Positions 54,259 through 64,000 of a DNA stretch of 64,000 nucleotides are shown piece by piece. Below the pieces are notes generated by a model. That model was given only the letters and a program-made list of their open reading frames with translations. It did no database searches and was not told where the DNA came from. Position 1 is the stretch's first letter. Each line of letters opens with the position of its first letter. The translations under genes were made by a program, and so were the position numbers. This DNA comes from Pannonibacter phragmitetus DSM 14782 (GTDB taxonomy: Bacteria > Pseudomonadota > Alphaproteobacteria > Rhizobiales > Stappiaceae). The DNA lies in contig NZ_KB908216.1 of the NCBI RefSeq assembly GCF_000382365.1, positions 186,675 to 250,674 on the forward strand, written 5' to 3'.

Positions 54259-54478
54259 CCGCTGTTGCACGTTGCGGCAAGATTCCGCCAAAATGCAGCA
54301 TTTCTGCCCACTGGCAAAGTTGCACACCTCGGTGGGCTGTGTTATTCGAGGCGCGGCTTCTGGGGGGTGCGGTTCTGCCGTCAAACCTTATGACCCTGAA
54401 AAACCAATAATTTTCAAGGCATTGACTCGGGGTTGACCCTTGCCGGTGCCAAGAAATGTGTCAGAGAGCTTGAACCTG

Positions 54479-55039
54479 GTGACTGACAACGTATCTCTCG
54501 TATCCGGCGTTGCGAAGCGGTATGCTTCGGCCCTGCTGGACCTTGCCGGGGACGGCGGCGTGACCGCAGACGTCGAGCGGGATCTCAATGCGTTTGAAGG
54601 CATGCTTGCCGAAAGCGCGGATCTCGTCCGTCTGGTGCGCAGCCCCGTATTCAGCGCCGATGAGCAGCTTGCGGCTCTGGACGCGCTGCTTGCCAAGGCC
54701 GGTATCACCGGTCTTGCCGCGAATTTCGTGAAGCTGGCTGCAAAGAACCGCCGCCTCTTCGTTCTTCCCGACATGATCAAGGCCTTCCGGGCGCTTCTCG
54801 CCGAGAAGCGTGGCGAGGCGACTGCTGAAGTCGTTTCCGCTGCTCCCCTGTCGGATGCGCATGTCGCTGCCCTGAAGGAAGCGCTCTCTGCTTCCACGGG
54901 CAAGTCCGTCAAGATCGCCGCGAGCGTTGATCCTGCTCTCATTGGCGGCCTTGTCGTCAAGGTTGGCAGCCGCATGATCGACACGTCGCTGCGCACCAAG
55001 CTCAATACTCTCAAGTTCGCAATGAAAGAGGTCGGCTGA
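54479..55039 (+). CDS. atpH: F0F1 ATP synthase subunit delta
   Basis: Connects F1 to the stator stalk. GTG at 54479 gives 186 residues starting [20 protein letters not shown], the length usual for alphaproteobacteria. Upstream TTG and GTG codons (54440, 54446, 54458) are possible but add non-conserved residues. The C-terminal [18 protein letters not shown] is diagnostic. It overlaps atpA by one base. Confidence 0.92.
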   Translation: MTDNVSLVSGVAKRYASALLDLAGDGGVTADVERDLNAFEGMLAESADLVRLVRSPVFSADEQLAALDALLAKAGITGLAANFVKLAAKNRRLFVLPDMIKAFRALLAEKRGEATAEVVSAAPLSDAHVAALKEALSASTGKSVKIAASVDPALIGGLVVKVGSRMIDTSLRTKLNTLKFAMKEVG

Positions 55040-56568
55040 TGGATATTCGGGCCGCGGAGATTTCCGCTATCCTCAAGGACCAGATCAAGGGTTTCGGCCA
55101 AGAGGCCGAAGTGTCCGAAGTCGGTCAAGTGCTTTCCGTCGGTGACGGTATTGCGCGCGTCTACGGTCTGGACAACGTCCAGGCCGGTGAAATGGTCGAA
55201 TTCCCGGGCGGTATCCGGGGCATGGCGCTCAACCTTGAAACCGACAACGTCGGTGTCGTGATTTTCGGTTCCGACCGGAACATCAAGGAAGGCGACATCG
55301 TCAAGCGTACCGGTGCCATCGTGGAAGTCCCGGTCGGCAAGGGCCTGCTCGGCCGCGTTGTCGATCCGCTGGGCAACCCGCTGGACGGCAAGGGCCCGAT
55401 CGAGGCAGCAGAAATGCGCCGCGTTGACGTGAAGGCTCCCGGCATTCTGCCGCGCAAGTCCGTGCACGAGCCGATGTCCACCGGTCTCAAGGCCATTGAC
55501 GCCCTGATCCCGATTGGCCGCGGCCAGCGCGAACTGGTGATTGGTGACCGTCAGACCGGCAAGACCGCGATCCTGCTCGACACCTTCCTGAACCAGAAGC
55601 CGCTGCACGAAGGCAACGACGAGAGCAACAAGCTGTACTGCATCTATGTTGCCGTCGGCCAGAAGCGCTCCACCGTCGCCCAGTTCGTGAAGACTCTGGA
55701 AGACAGCGGTGCGCTGCCGTACTCCATCGTCGTCGCCGCGACCGCTTCGGATGCTGCCCCGCTGCAGTTCCTGGCTCCGTTCGCCGGCTGCGCCATGGGC
55801 GAGTACTTCCGCGACAACGGCATGCATGCCGTGATCGGTTACGACGACCTGTCCAAGCAGGCCGTGGCTTACCGCCAGATGTCCCTGCTGCTCCGCCGCC
55901 CGCCCGGGCGCGAAGCTTTCCCGGGCGACGTGTTCTACCTGCACTCCCGTCTGCTGGAGCGTGCGGCCAAGCTGAACGAGGACAATGGCCTCGGTTCGCT
56001 CACCGCGCTGCCGGTCATCGAGACCCAGGCAAACGACGTGTCGGCCTACATTCCGACCAACGTGATCTCGATCACCGACGGTCAGATCTTCCTTGAAACC
56101 GACCTGTTCTACCAGGGTGTCCGCCCGGCCGTGAACGTGGGTCTGTCGGTGTCGCGCGTCGGCTCCTCGGCCCAGATCAAGGCGATGAAGCAGGTGGCAG
56201 GCCCGATCAAGGGCGAGCTGGCGCAGTACCGCGAAATGGCGGCCTTTGCCCAGTTCGGCTCCGACCTCGACGCCACCACCCAGCGCCTGCTGAACCGTGG
56301 TGCCCGTCTGGTCGAACTGCTGAAGCAGCCGCAGTTCTCGCCGCTGAAGACGCAGGAGCAGGTTGCGGTCATTTACGCCGGCGTGAACGGCTACCTGGAC
56401 AAGATCCCGGTGGACCGCGTGCGCGATTTCGAGGCTGGCCTGCTGCTCTCCCTGCGTGGTGAGCATGCGGATCTCCTCGACGCCATCTGGCAGAAGAAGG
56501 CCCTCGACGATGAGCTGACCGCGCGCCTTCGTGCCGCGATCGAAGCTTTCGCCAAGAGCTTCTCGTAA
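55039..56568 (+). CDS. atpA: F0F1 ATP synthase subunit alpha
   Basis: Non-catalytic nucleotide-binding subunit of the F1 hexamer. The 509-residue protein has the P-loop [14 protein letters not shown] near residues 170-183 and [10 protein letters not shown] near residue 373. The start overlaps the atpH stop by one base. It is full length and highly conserved. Codon use is more biased than in neighbours, as expected for high expression. Confidence 0.97.
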   Translation: MDIRAAEISAILKDQIKGFGQEAEVSEVGQVLSVGDGIARVYGLDNVQAGEMVEFPGGIRGMALNLETDNVGVVIFGSDRNIKEGDIVKRTGAIVEVPVGKGLLGRVVDPLGNPLDGKGPIEAAEMRRVDVKAPGILPRKSVHEPMSTGLKAIDALIPIGRGQRELVIGDRQTGKTAILLDTFLNQKPLHEGNDESNKLYCIYVAVGQKRSTVAQFVKTLEDSGALPYSIVVAATASDAAPLQFLAPFAGCAMGEYFRDNGMHAVIGYDDLSKQAVAYRQMSLLLRRPPGREAFPGDVFYLHSRLLERAAKLNEDNGLGSLTALPVIETQANDVSAYIPTNVISITDGQIFLETDLFYQGVRPAVNVGLSVSRVGSSAQIKAMKQVAGPIKGELAQYREMAAFAQFGSDLDATTQRLLNRGARLVELLKQPQFSPLKTQEQVAVIYAGVNGYLDKIPVDRVRDFEAGLLLSLRGEHADLLDAIWQKKALDDELTARLRAAIEAFAKSFS

Positions 56569-56605
56569 ACCAGAAACGCTGTCGGGATAAGGAGCAGGGG
56601 CGGCC

Positions 56606-57487
56606 ATGCCGAGCCTGAAGGACCTAAGAAACCGTATCGCCTCGGTCAAGGCGACGCAGAAGATCACCAAGGCCATGAAAATGGTGGCCGCGGCGAAGCT
56701 GCGTCGCGCCCAGGACGCTGCGGAAGCGGCCCGGCCCTATGCGGAACGCATGGAGCAGGTGCTGGCCAACATTGCCGCTGCCTTTGAAGGCCGCGATGAT
56801 GCGCCGAAGCTGATGACCGGAACGGGGCGCGATCAGGTACATCTCCTGATCGTTGCCTCCGCCGAACGCGGCCTGTGCGGCGGCTTCAACTCCTCGATCG
56901 CCAAGCTGGCGCGCGAGCGGGCCCGGAGCCTCATTGCACAGGGCAAGGAGGTGAAAATCCTCTGCGTCGGCAAGAAGGGCTTCGATGCCATCAAGCGCGA
57001 GCTTGGCAAGTACGTCATCCGCACCATCGAGTTGCGCGGCGTCAAGTCCGTTGGCTATGCCAACGCGACTGACATCTCGGACGTCGTCTTCAAGATGTTC
57101 GAGGCCGGCGAGTTCGACGTCTGCACCCTGTTCTTTGCCGAATTCAAGTCGGTGATCAGCCAGGTGCCGACGGCGCAGCAGCTCATTCCGGCCAAGCTGC
57201 CGGAGACGGCCAAGGCTGCCGGTGGTGCTTCGCTGGTGTACGAGTACGAGCCCGACGAGGCCGCTATTCTGACCGACCTTCTGCCCCGCAACGTGTCGGT
57301 GCAGATCTTCCGTGCGCTCCTTGAGAACGCCGCCTCCGAGCAGGGCGCCCGCATGTCCGCCATGGACAATGCGACCCGCAACGCAGGCGACATGATCAAG
57401 AAACTGACGCTGCGCTACAACCGCCAGCGTCAGGCTCAGATCACCAAGGAACTGATTGAAATCATCTCGGGCGCCGAAGCGCTCTGA
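56606..57487 (+). CDS. atpG: F0F1 ATP synthase subunit gamma
   Basis: Rotating central shaft of F1. The 293-residue protein begins [21 protein letters not shown] and ends in [20 protein letters not shown], both invariant coiled-coil segments. It lies 37 bases after atpA and 19 before atpD. Confidence 0.97.
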   Translation: MPSLKDLRNRIASVKATQKITKAMKMVAAAKLRRAQDAAEAARPYAERMEQVLANIAAAFEGRDDAPKLMTGTGRDQVHLLIVASAERGLCGGFNSSIAKLARERARSLIAQGKEVKILCVGKKGFDAIKRELGKYVIRTIELRGVKSVGYANATDISDVVFKMFEAGEFDVCTLFFAEFKSVISQVPTAQQLIPAKLPETAKAAGGASLVYEYEPDEAAILTDLLPRNVSVQIFRALLENAASEQGARMSAMDNATRNAGDMIKKLTLRYNRQRQAQITKELIEIISGAEAL

Positions 57488-57503
57488 CCGGATCGAGGAT
57501 TGA

Positions 57504-58931
<1,428 letters not shown>

Positions 58932-58940
58932 TGCGATCTG

Positions 58941-59020
58941 CCGCTGCCGGAACCCGGCAGCGGCCTGTAACCGGCGGGCGCCCGTGTGGCGCCGCCTCTT
59001 GCAGGGCGGCACTGCCGCCC
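58941..59020 (+). terminator. Two stem-loops between atpD and atpC
   Basis: An 11-bp perfect stem (58941-58951 with 58955-58965) and a 7-bp stem (59004-59010 with 59014-59020) lie in the atpD-atpC spacer. Neither has a T run, and atpC needs read-through, so they probably act in mRNA processing or stability. Confidence 0.55.
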
Positions 59021-59048
59021 GCATTGCGACGAACAAAGGACACGCCAG

Positions 59049-59456
59049 ATGGCACAGCCATTTCAGTTTGAGCTTGTCTCCCCTGAGCGCCTTCTCCTGT
59101 CGGACAAGGTTCTCGAGGTCACCGTTCCCGGCAGCGAAGGCGAGTTTGGTGTCCTGAAGGATCACAGCCCGTTCATGGCCACCATGCGTCCGGGCCTGCT
59201 GAAGGTCCGCACCGGCGAAGGCAAGCTGGTCGAGTACTTCGTGCGCGGCGGTTTTGCCGACGTGTCCACCAGCGGTCTCACCGTTTTGGCCGAACAGGCC
59301 ATTCCGGTTTCCGAGCTGAAGGCCGAAGTCATCGCCCAGCAGGTGCAGGACGCCCGTGAGGACGTTGCCGACGCCCGCGACGACGAAGCGCGCACCAAGG
59401 CCGAAGCAACGCTGGCCCAGCTGATCGAGATCCAGACGGCGCTCAAGGCAGCCTGA
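59049..59456 (+). CDS. atpC: F0F1 ATP synthase subunit epsilon
   Basis: Small F1 subunit that turns with gamma and limits ATP hydrolysis. ATG at 59049 (MAQPFQFELVSPERLLLSDK) gives 135 residues. The beta-sandwich ends near residue 88 and the helical tail near residue 135. It is last in the operon and ends at a strong terminator. Confidence 0.95.
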   Translation: MAQPFQFELVSPERLLLSDKVLEVTVPGSEGEFGVLKDHSPFMATMRPGLLKVRTGEGKLVEYFVRGGFADVSTSGLTVLAEQAIPVSELKAEVIAQQVQDAREDVADARDDEARTKAEATLAQLIEIQTALKAA

Positions 59457-59495
59457 GAATAACGGCCGGTCACGCTCATAGCGGACATTTTTTGA

Positions 59496-59525
59496 AACGC
59501 GGTTCTCCGGAGCCGCGTTTTTTGT
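59496..59525 (+). terminator. Rho-independent terminator of the atp operon
   Basis: AAACGCGG (59496-59503) pairs with CCGCGTTT (59514-59521), followed by further T. It lies 40 bases past the atpC stop. Confidence 0.85.
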
Positions 59526-59573
59526 TTTCCACAGGGCAATCCTCCTCCCTGCTCCACTCTTGCCTGAACAAGA

Positions 59574-59603
59574 AAAAACCCGGCTCAACGGGGAGCCGGG
59601 TTG
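59574..59603 (-). terminator. Terminator of the GcrA-like gene
   Basis: AACCCGGCTC (59578-59587) pairs perfectly with 59594-59603. On the minus strand a T run follows (plus-strand A run 59574-59579). It lies 52 bases beyond the stop of the minus-strand gene. Confidence 0.8.
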
Positions 59604-59654
59604 AAAGAGGACAGCCGGGAGGAGGAAAGCTGCCTTGTCTTGAGTGTGCCTCTA

Positions 59655-59861
59655 TCAGGCCGCGATGCGCTTGAAGGCCGGAGCAGATGCGCTCTTGGAA
59701 CGGCGGCGCTCTTCCGGCGGCATGTAGACCAGCGCGCGGTGGTCCGTGCAGTAGGACGTGCCGGACTCGACGCGCACATTGCACGGGAACGTGTAGTTGC
59801 CGCTGTCACCTTCGGCCCACTTGCAGCGGCCAGGACGCGGGAGGCTCAGAGCATTATCCAT
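59655..59861 (-). CDS. Small GcrA-like zinc-finger protein
   Basis: A 68-residue protein starting MDNALSLPRPGRCKW. It resembles the C-terminal sigma-interaction part of the cell-cycle regulator GcrA: CKW-x-x-GD, a second Cys, then SYCTDHRALVYMPPEERRR. Three Cys and one His could bind zinc. It lacks the GcrA N-terminal helix-turn-helix. ATG at 59861 follows AAGGA at eight bases. It is monocistronic with its own terminator. It may modulate sigma-70 or compete with GcrA; function is not shown. Confidence 0.7.
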   Translation of the reverse strand: MDNALSLPRPGRCKWAEGDSGNYTFPCNVRVESGTSYCTDHRALVYMPPEERRRSKSASAPAFKRIAA

Positions 59862-60030
59862 CTTCTTTTCCTTCTTGCCGGTCTCTGTTGCAAGAAAACG
59901 CAAAAGACCGGCCGCTCCTCCGGAACTTGCCGGGCGGCCAGACGTCGCATTCTCGTGCTGGAATTTCATGGCGGAGCCAGACAGGACCGAAGTTCACGTC
60001 CGCAACCGCAAATCAAGTGAAGGTTACATA

Positions 60031-60096
60031 ATGCCCCAGCCCGATTTGCGCAAGAGCTTAGCCGTCATGGAAGACCTGCAGGCAAAGCATGGCTGA
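60031..60096 (+). CDS. Possible 21-residue small protein
   Basis: ATG at 60031 has AAGG seven bases upstream and opens a short charged frame (MPQPDLRKSLAVMEDLQ...) ending at 60096. It lies in the spacer between the GcrA-like gene and the molybdopterin gene. It may be chance, since nothing else supports it. Confidence 0.18.
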   Translation: MPQPDLRKSLAVMEDLQAKHG

Positions 60097-60104
60097 AACT
60101 GCAG

Positions 60105-61730
60105 TTAACCTTCTGTCAATACTCCGCCCTCCGCAGCCAGAGACTCACGCGTGTCGAGATCAAGCCGCGCCGCTCGGCCCAGTTCAACTTCAGCACAGAC
60201 ATCATCATGCGCGCCGATGAGATGCCTGGCGCCCGTATCACCTTGAAGCTGCATGAGATCTTCGCGAAAGCGCGTGTCGATGAGCACCGGATTGCCGCGC
60301 TTGCCCTCTGCTGTCGCCAGCACGATCAGATGCCCCTCACTGCGGTCATGGGCGGCGATCAGCGCATCAATCATGGCGCCGGTGATGCGCGGCATGTCGC
60401 CCAGAAGAATCATGACGCCATCGAGATCTTCCGGCAAGGCCCGCAGCCCAAGGCGGATGGAACTGGCCATGCCCTCCGCAAAACCGGGGTTGATGACCGC
60501 CCGCACACGGCTTCCGTCCGCTTCTCCACTCACCCGTTCCGCCATGTGGCCGGTGACCAGGATCACCCTTTCGAGCTGACTGGCCGCAGCTGCATCAATC
60601 ACATGGCGTACTACGCTTTTTCCGTCCAGCTGCGCCAGAAGCTTGTTCCCGCCCGCCATGCGGCTGGAACTGCCCGCCGCCAGAATGATGCCGCCATAGC
60701 GCCCGCTCGCACTGGCGGCTGAAAACTTGCCCGCGCCCTGTTGCCGGGGCTGCGGGCGGCTGGCGATTTCCATCAGGAGGCCGCCGACGCCAAGCCCGGT
60801 CACCACCTCCGGCGTCACGGCTAGCTCCGCCAGCAGCCGGTTCAGCACCCAGTCGAAGCCGTTTTCCGCCGGGCTGCGAGCACAGCCCGGCGCGCCGATC
60901 ACCGGCATGCCGTCCAATTCGCCCAGCAGCATCAGATTGCCCGGATCCACCGGCATGCCGAAGTGGATCACCCGGCCACCGGCCTGTTCGATGGCGGCGG
61001 GCAGAATATCGCGCCGGTCGGCAATGGCGGAGGCGCCGAAGAGCACGAAGAAATCCGCCCCCTGGCGCTTCAGGGCGGCAAGCGCCTCTGCCACCGCGTC
61101 CCTGTCATGGGCCACCCGGTGTTCGCCAATCACCACGCTGCCGGAGGCCTCAAGCCGCCGCTCCAGCACCTTGCGGGTCTTGTCCAGGGTGACCGGCTTC
61201 AGCTGCGGCAGCAGGGTTGCCACAAGCCCCACCAGGCGGGCGTGGTAAGGCGCGACACGGATGGCCCCTGCCCCAGCCAATTCCGCCGCAGCCAGATGGT
61301 GTTCGGCCACCGCATAGGGGATGATCTTGGCTGTTGCCACCATCCGGCCCGCATTGACGGCGGCAAATTCCGGCAGGGTGGCGAAAGTCAATGCCGGATC
61401 AATGCGGTTCATGGCATCGACCTTCTGCCGGTCGATCACCAGCACACCATTCACCTCCGCATGAAGATTGACGCGGCCGGTCTGCACCCCGTCGCGGATC
61501 AAACCGCTGCCCGCTGCGGCCTTTGCCAGCCTCTGCGCCGCCGTGTTTTCATCCACGTCGCCGGGCTCCAGCCGCGCCACCGTCACATCCGCCAGCCCCG
61601 CTGCGGCCAGCGCCTCGATGTCGGCTGCGGTGAGGCGGTGCCCCTTCTTCAGCAGCCCGCCAGCCGTGCGCGTCGCATGAACCAGCAGCGCGCCTTCGGC
61701 TTGCACCAAGGGGACTGAACCAAATTGCAT
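60105..61730 (-). CDS. Molybdopterin-binding domain / MobA-like nucleotidyltransferase fusion
   Basis: Molybdenum-cofactor maturation protein of 541 residues. Residues 1-335 resemble a MoeA/MogA-type molybdopterin-binding module, with FFVLFGASAIADRRD and PGNLMLLG. Residues about 345-541 form a MobA/MocA-like nucleotidyltransferase, with GIILAAGSSSRMAGGNKLL and LLGDMPRITGAMIDAL. Such fusions usually make the cytosine-dinucleotide form of the cofactor for xanthine dehydrogenase or CO dehydrogenase type enzymes. It overlaps the XdhC-like gene by one base. No such Mo enzyme is in the window. Confidence 0.88.
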   Translation of the reverse strand: MQFGSVPLVQAEGALLVHATRTAGGLLKKGHRLTAADIEALAAAGLADVTVARLEPGDVDENTAAQRLAKAAAGSGLIRDGVQTGRVNLHAEVNGVLVIDRQKVDAMNRIDPALTFATLPEFAAVNAGRMVATAKIIPYAVAEHHLAAAELAGAGAIRVAPYHARLVGLVATLLPQLKPVTLDKTRKVLERRLEASGSVVIGEHRVAHDRDAVAEALAALKRQGADFFVLFGASAIADRRDILPAAIEQAGGRVIHFGMPVDPGNLMLLGELDGMPVIGAPGCARSPAENGFDWVLNRLLAELAVTPEVVTGLGVGGLLMEIASRPQPRQQGAGKFSAASASGRYGGIILAAGSSSRMAGGNKLLAQLDGKSVVRHVIDAAAASQLERVILVTGHMAERVSGEADGSRVRAVINPGFAEGMASSIRLGLRALPEDLDGVMILLGDMPRITGAMIDALIAAHDRSEGHLIVLATAEGKRGNPVLIDTRFREDLMQLQGDTGARHLIGAHDDVCAEVELGRAARLDLDTRESLAAEGGVLTEG

Positions 61731-62425
61731 CAGCGCCCCCCGCCCGGCTTGCGCAGCGCGGCAATCACCTCACCCAGCACAGCGACGGCGATCTCGGCCG
61801 GTGAGGCTGCCCCGATATCAAGGCCGATGGGGGCGCGGATGCGAGCGAGATCTATCTCAGCGACACCCGCCGCCGCCAGCCGCTGCAGGCGGGAGGCATG
61901 TGTCTTGCGGCTGCCGAGCGCACCCACATAAAAGCACCCCGCCCGCAGCGCGCTTTCCAGCGCAAAGTCATCGATCTTCGGGTCATGGGTGACGGCGGCC
62001 AGTGCCGTATAGGCATCCAGCGGGCGCTCGCGCAGTGCGTCCTGCGGCCAGTCGGCCATCAGCACATCCGCCGGGAACCGCTCGGGACTGGCAAAGGCGG
62101 TGCGCGGGTCGATGACTGCGACGTCAAACCCGGCAACCTGCGCCATAGGCAAAAGCGCCTGCGAGATATGCACCGCGCCGATGATCACGAGGCGCGGTGA
62201 TGGGACGGATACCGTGAGGAAGGCCTGCGTTCCATCCTCCGTGCTCACCAGCCCGGACGCGCCGGACAGGAACCGCTTGCCGAGTTCTGCGGCAAGGGGA
62301 TCCGCAGCCGCGACCGCCCCCTTCTTCACCAGCCGCTGGGCGCCGCTGGCAAGGTCCGTCACCAGAATCGCGGCGCGGCGGGCCGAACGCTCCTTATTGA
62401 GAGCGGTGAGAAGATCAAGCTGCAT
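61730..62425 (-). CDS. XdhC family protein, C-terminal (Rossmann) part
   Basis: Maturation factor for Mo-hydroxylases. ATG at 62425 gives 231 residues. It contains the XdhC_C Rossmann module (LVIIGAVHISQALLPMAQVAGF and the terminal region AVTHDPKIDDFALESAL, GCFYVGALGSRKTHASRL, PIGLDIGAASPAEIAVAV). The N-terminal XdhC domain is encoded by the preceding separate gene, which overlaps by 11 bases. One-protein XdhC versions also exist, so this is a split form. Confidence 0.88.
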   Translation of the reverse strand: MQLDLLTALNKERSARRAAILVTDLASGAQRLVKKGAVAAADPLAAELGKRFLSGASGLVSTEDGTQAFLTVSVPSPRLVIIGAVHISQALLPMAQVAGFDVAVIDPRTAFASPERFPADVLMADWPQDALRERPLDAYTALAAVTHDPKIDDFALESALRAGCFYVGALGSRKTHASRLQRLAAAGVAEIDLARIRAPIGLDIGAASPAEIAVAVLGEVIAALRKPGGGR

Positions 62426-62735
62426 GGGTGACCGGCTCCACATAGACGCGGATGCGCCCGCCGCAGGACAGGCCAACGCGCCAGGCGGTTTCATCGGCAA
62501 CGCCGAATTCCAGCATGGAGGCTTTGCCAGAGGCAATCACATCCGCCGCCTCGGCGACGACCGCGCCTTCGACACAGCCGCCGGAGACGGAGCCCTCGAA
62601 ATTGCCCTGCGCATCAATGACGAGATGGGAGCCGACCGGCCGGGGCGCCGAGCCCCAGGTCTCCACCACCGTTGCCACCGCCACCTTGCGGCCCGCCTTA
62701 ACCCAGGCTTCTGCCACTGCCAGTTCATCCGCCAT
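62415..62735 (-). CDS. XdhC family protein, N-terminal (CoxI) part
   Basis: A 106-residue protein starting at ATG 62735, with GGGAGAG five bases upstream. It has the XdhC/CoxI N-terminal domain: ATVVETWGSAPRPVGSHLVI, GSVSGGCVEGAV and a conserved Cys in GLSCGGRI. It pairs with the C-terminal Rossmann protein downstream and the molybdopterin/nucleotidyltransferase fusion. All three are translationally coupled. Confidence 0.88.
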   Translation of the reverse strand: MADELAVAEAWVKAGRKVAVATVVETWGSAPRPVGSHLVIDAQGNFEGSVSGGCVEGAVVAEAADVIASGKASMLEFGVADETAWRVGLSCGGRIRVYVEPVTHAA

Positions 62736-62835
62736 GGCACTCTCCCTCATGGTCTTTCCAGCAAGGATATAGGGAGGATGCAGGCGCTGGAAAGAAAAAC
62801 CCGTTCAGCCGGTTCAGCTGCAGGAATACCGGCCG

Positions 62836-62871
62836 GAAAAAGGAACAGCGCCCCGGAGGGCCGGGGCGCTG
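62836..62871 (-). terminator. Second terminator downstream of pckA
   Basis: CAGCGCCCCGG (62846-62856) pairs perfectly with 62861-62871 around AGGG. The plus-strand A run at 62837-62841 gives a T run on the minus strand. Confidence 0.75.
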
Positions 62872-62923
62872 CAGCGGAACCAGGCATGATGGGTGCGCAT
62901 GCCGGGGCCCGTTTGGGAAGCGG

Positions 62924-62962
62924 TAAAACGCGAGACAGCCGCAGCGGGGCTGCGGCTGTCTC
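62924..62962 (-). terminator. First terminator downstream of pckA
   Basis: A 13-bp perfect stem (62932-62944 with 62950-62962, loop CGGGG) lies 37 bases past the pckA stop. On the minus strand GCGTTTTACC follows. Confidence 0.75.
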
Positions 62963-62998
62963 TCATGTCATTCCGTCATTCCCGGCCGGGAAAGCGGA

Positions 62999-64000
<1,002 letters not shown>

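Noticed and set aside
54388-56676. 762-codon minus-strand frame opposite atpH and atpA
   Set aside because: Shadow of highly conserved ATP synthase genes; no recognisable domain.
60095-60109. CtrA-like site TGAA-N7-TTAACC
   Set aside because: One mismatch in the first half, and it lies at the 3' end of a gene with no promoter role apparent.

Overview
This window is a GC-rich chromosomal segment of an alphaproteobacterium. I infer Hyphomicrobiales (Rhizobiales), possibly Stappiaceae. The reasons are the priA-atpHAGDC order, the obgE-proB-proA-nadD-rsfS-rlmH-envC-ctpA-divergent deacetylase-rppH block, a GcrA-type mini-protein, a CtrA-type box and G-rich extragenic palindromes of the kind seen in rhizobial genomes. 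Genes fill almost all of the sequence. I found no prophage, IS transposase or CRISPR array.

Layout. 0-2.8 kb: phosphonate ABC importer phnC-phnD-phnE-(phnE2 cut by the left edge), minus strand. 3.1-11.7 kb: an orphan Rieske oxygenase, an unknown serine-rich protein beside a CtrA-type box, a tautomerase, a class II glutamine amidotransferase, an XRE-cupin regulator with a GNAT enzyme, a pyruvate-kinase-like protein, a patatin-like protein with degraded catalytic motifs, and MepA. 11.8-15.7 kb: sulfate/thiosulfate importer (sbp-cysT-cysW-cysA). 15.9-21.3 kb: C-P lyase core phnGHIJKL with divergent phnF and a clear operator between them. 21.4-29.8 kb: murJ, an RND pump with two lipoprotein adaptors and a TetR regulator, and a ClbS/DfsB-type protein. 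29.9-31.5 kb: tRNA-Ser(CGA), a gene-poor stretch, then rplU-rpmA. 31.6-43.7 kb: three overlapping GNAT genes, obgE, the proline genes proB-proA, nadD, rsfS, rlmH, envC, ctpA, a divergent polysaccharide deacetylase and rppH. 43.7-51.8 kb: queG, two GST-fold genes (one looks like maiA), uppP, azlCD with an XRE-cupin regulator, a secreted alpha/beta hydrolase and a transaldolase. 52-59.5 kb: priA and the F1 ATP synthase operon atpHAGDC. 59.6-64 kb: a GcrA-like mini-protein, a molybdenum-cofactor maturation set (molybdopterin-binding/nucleotidyltransferase fusion plus a split XdhC) and pckA, cut by the right edge.

How the genes fit together. The phn importer and the C-P lyase core form one phosphonate-use system, split into two same-strand blocks by about 13 kb that includes the sulfate importer. 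phnM, phnN and phnP are not in the window. The 31.6-43.7 kb block combines ribosome assembly, proline and NAD synthesis and cell-wall remodelling.

The most unusual structures are non-coding. Two 144-bp elements (49898-50041 and 50170-50313) have 20-bp terminal inverted repeats. Each sits inside a copy of an inverted G-rich repeat and is flanked by a 6-bp duplication (TTGAGG or CCTCAA). A second, 74-bp hairpin-forming repeat occurs at 28355, at 46666, and in degenerate form near 38779. Two XRE regulators sit at palindromic operators, and the promoter geometry there suggests leaderless mRNAs.
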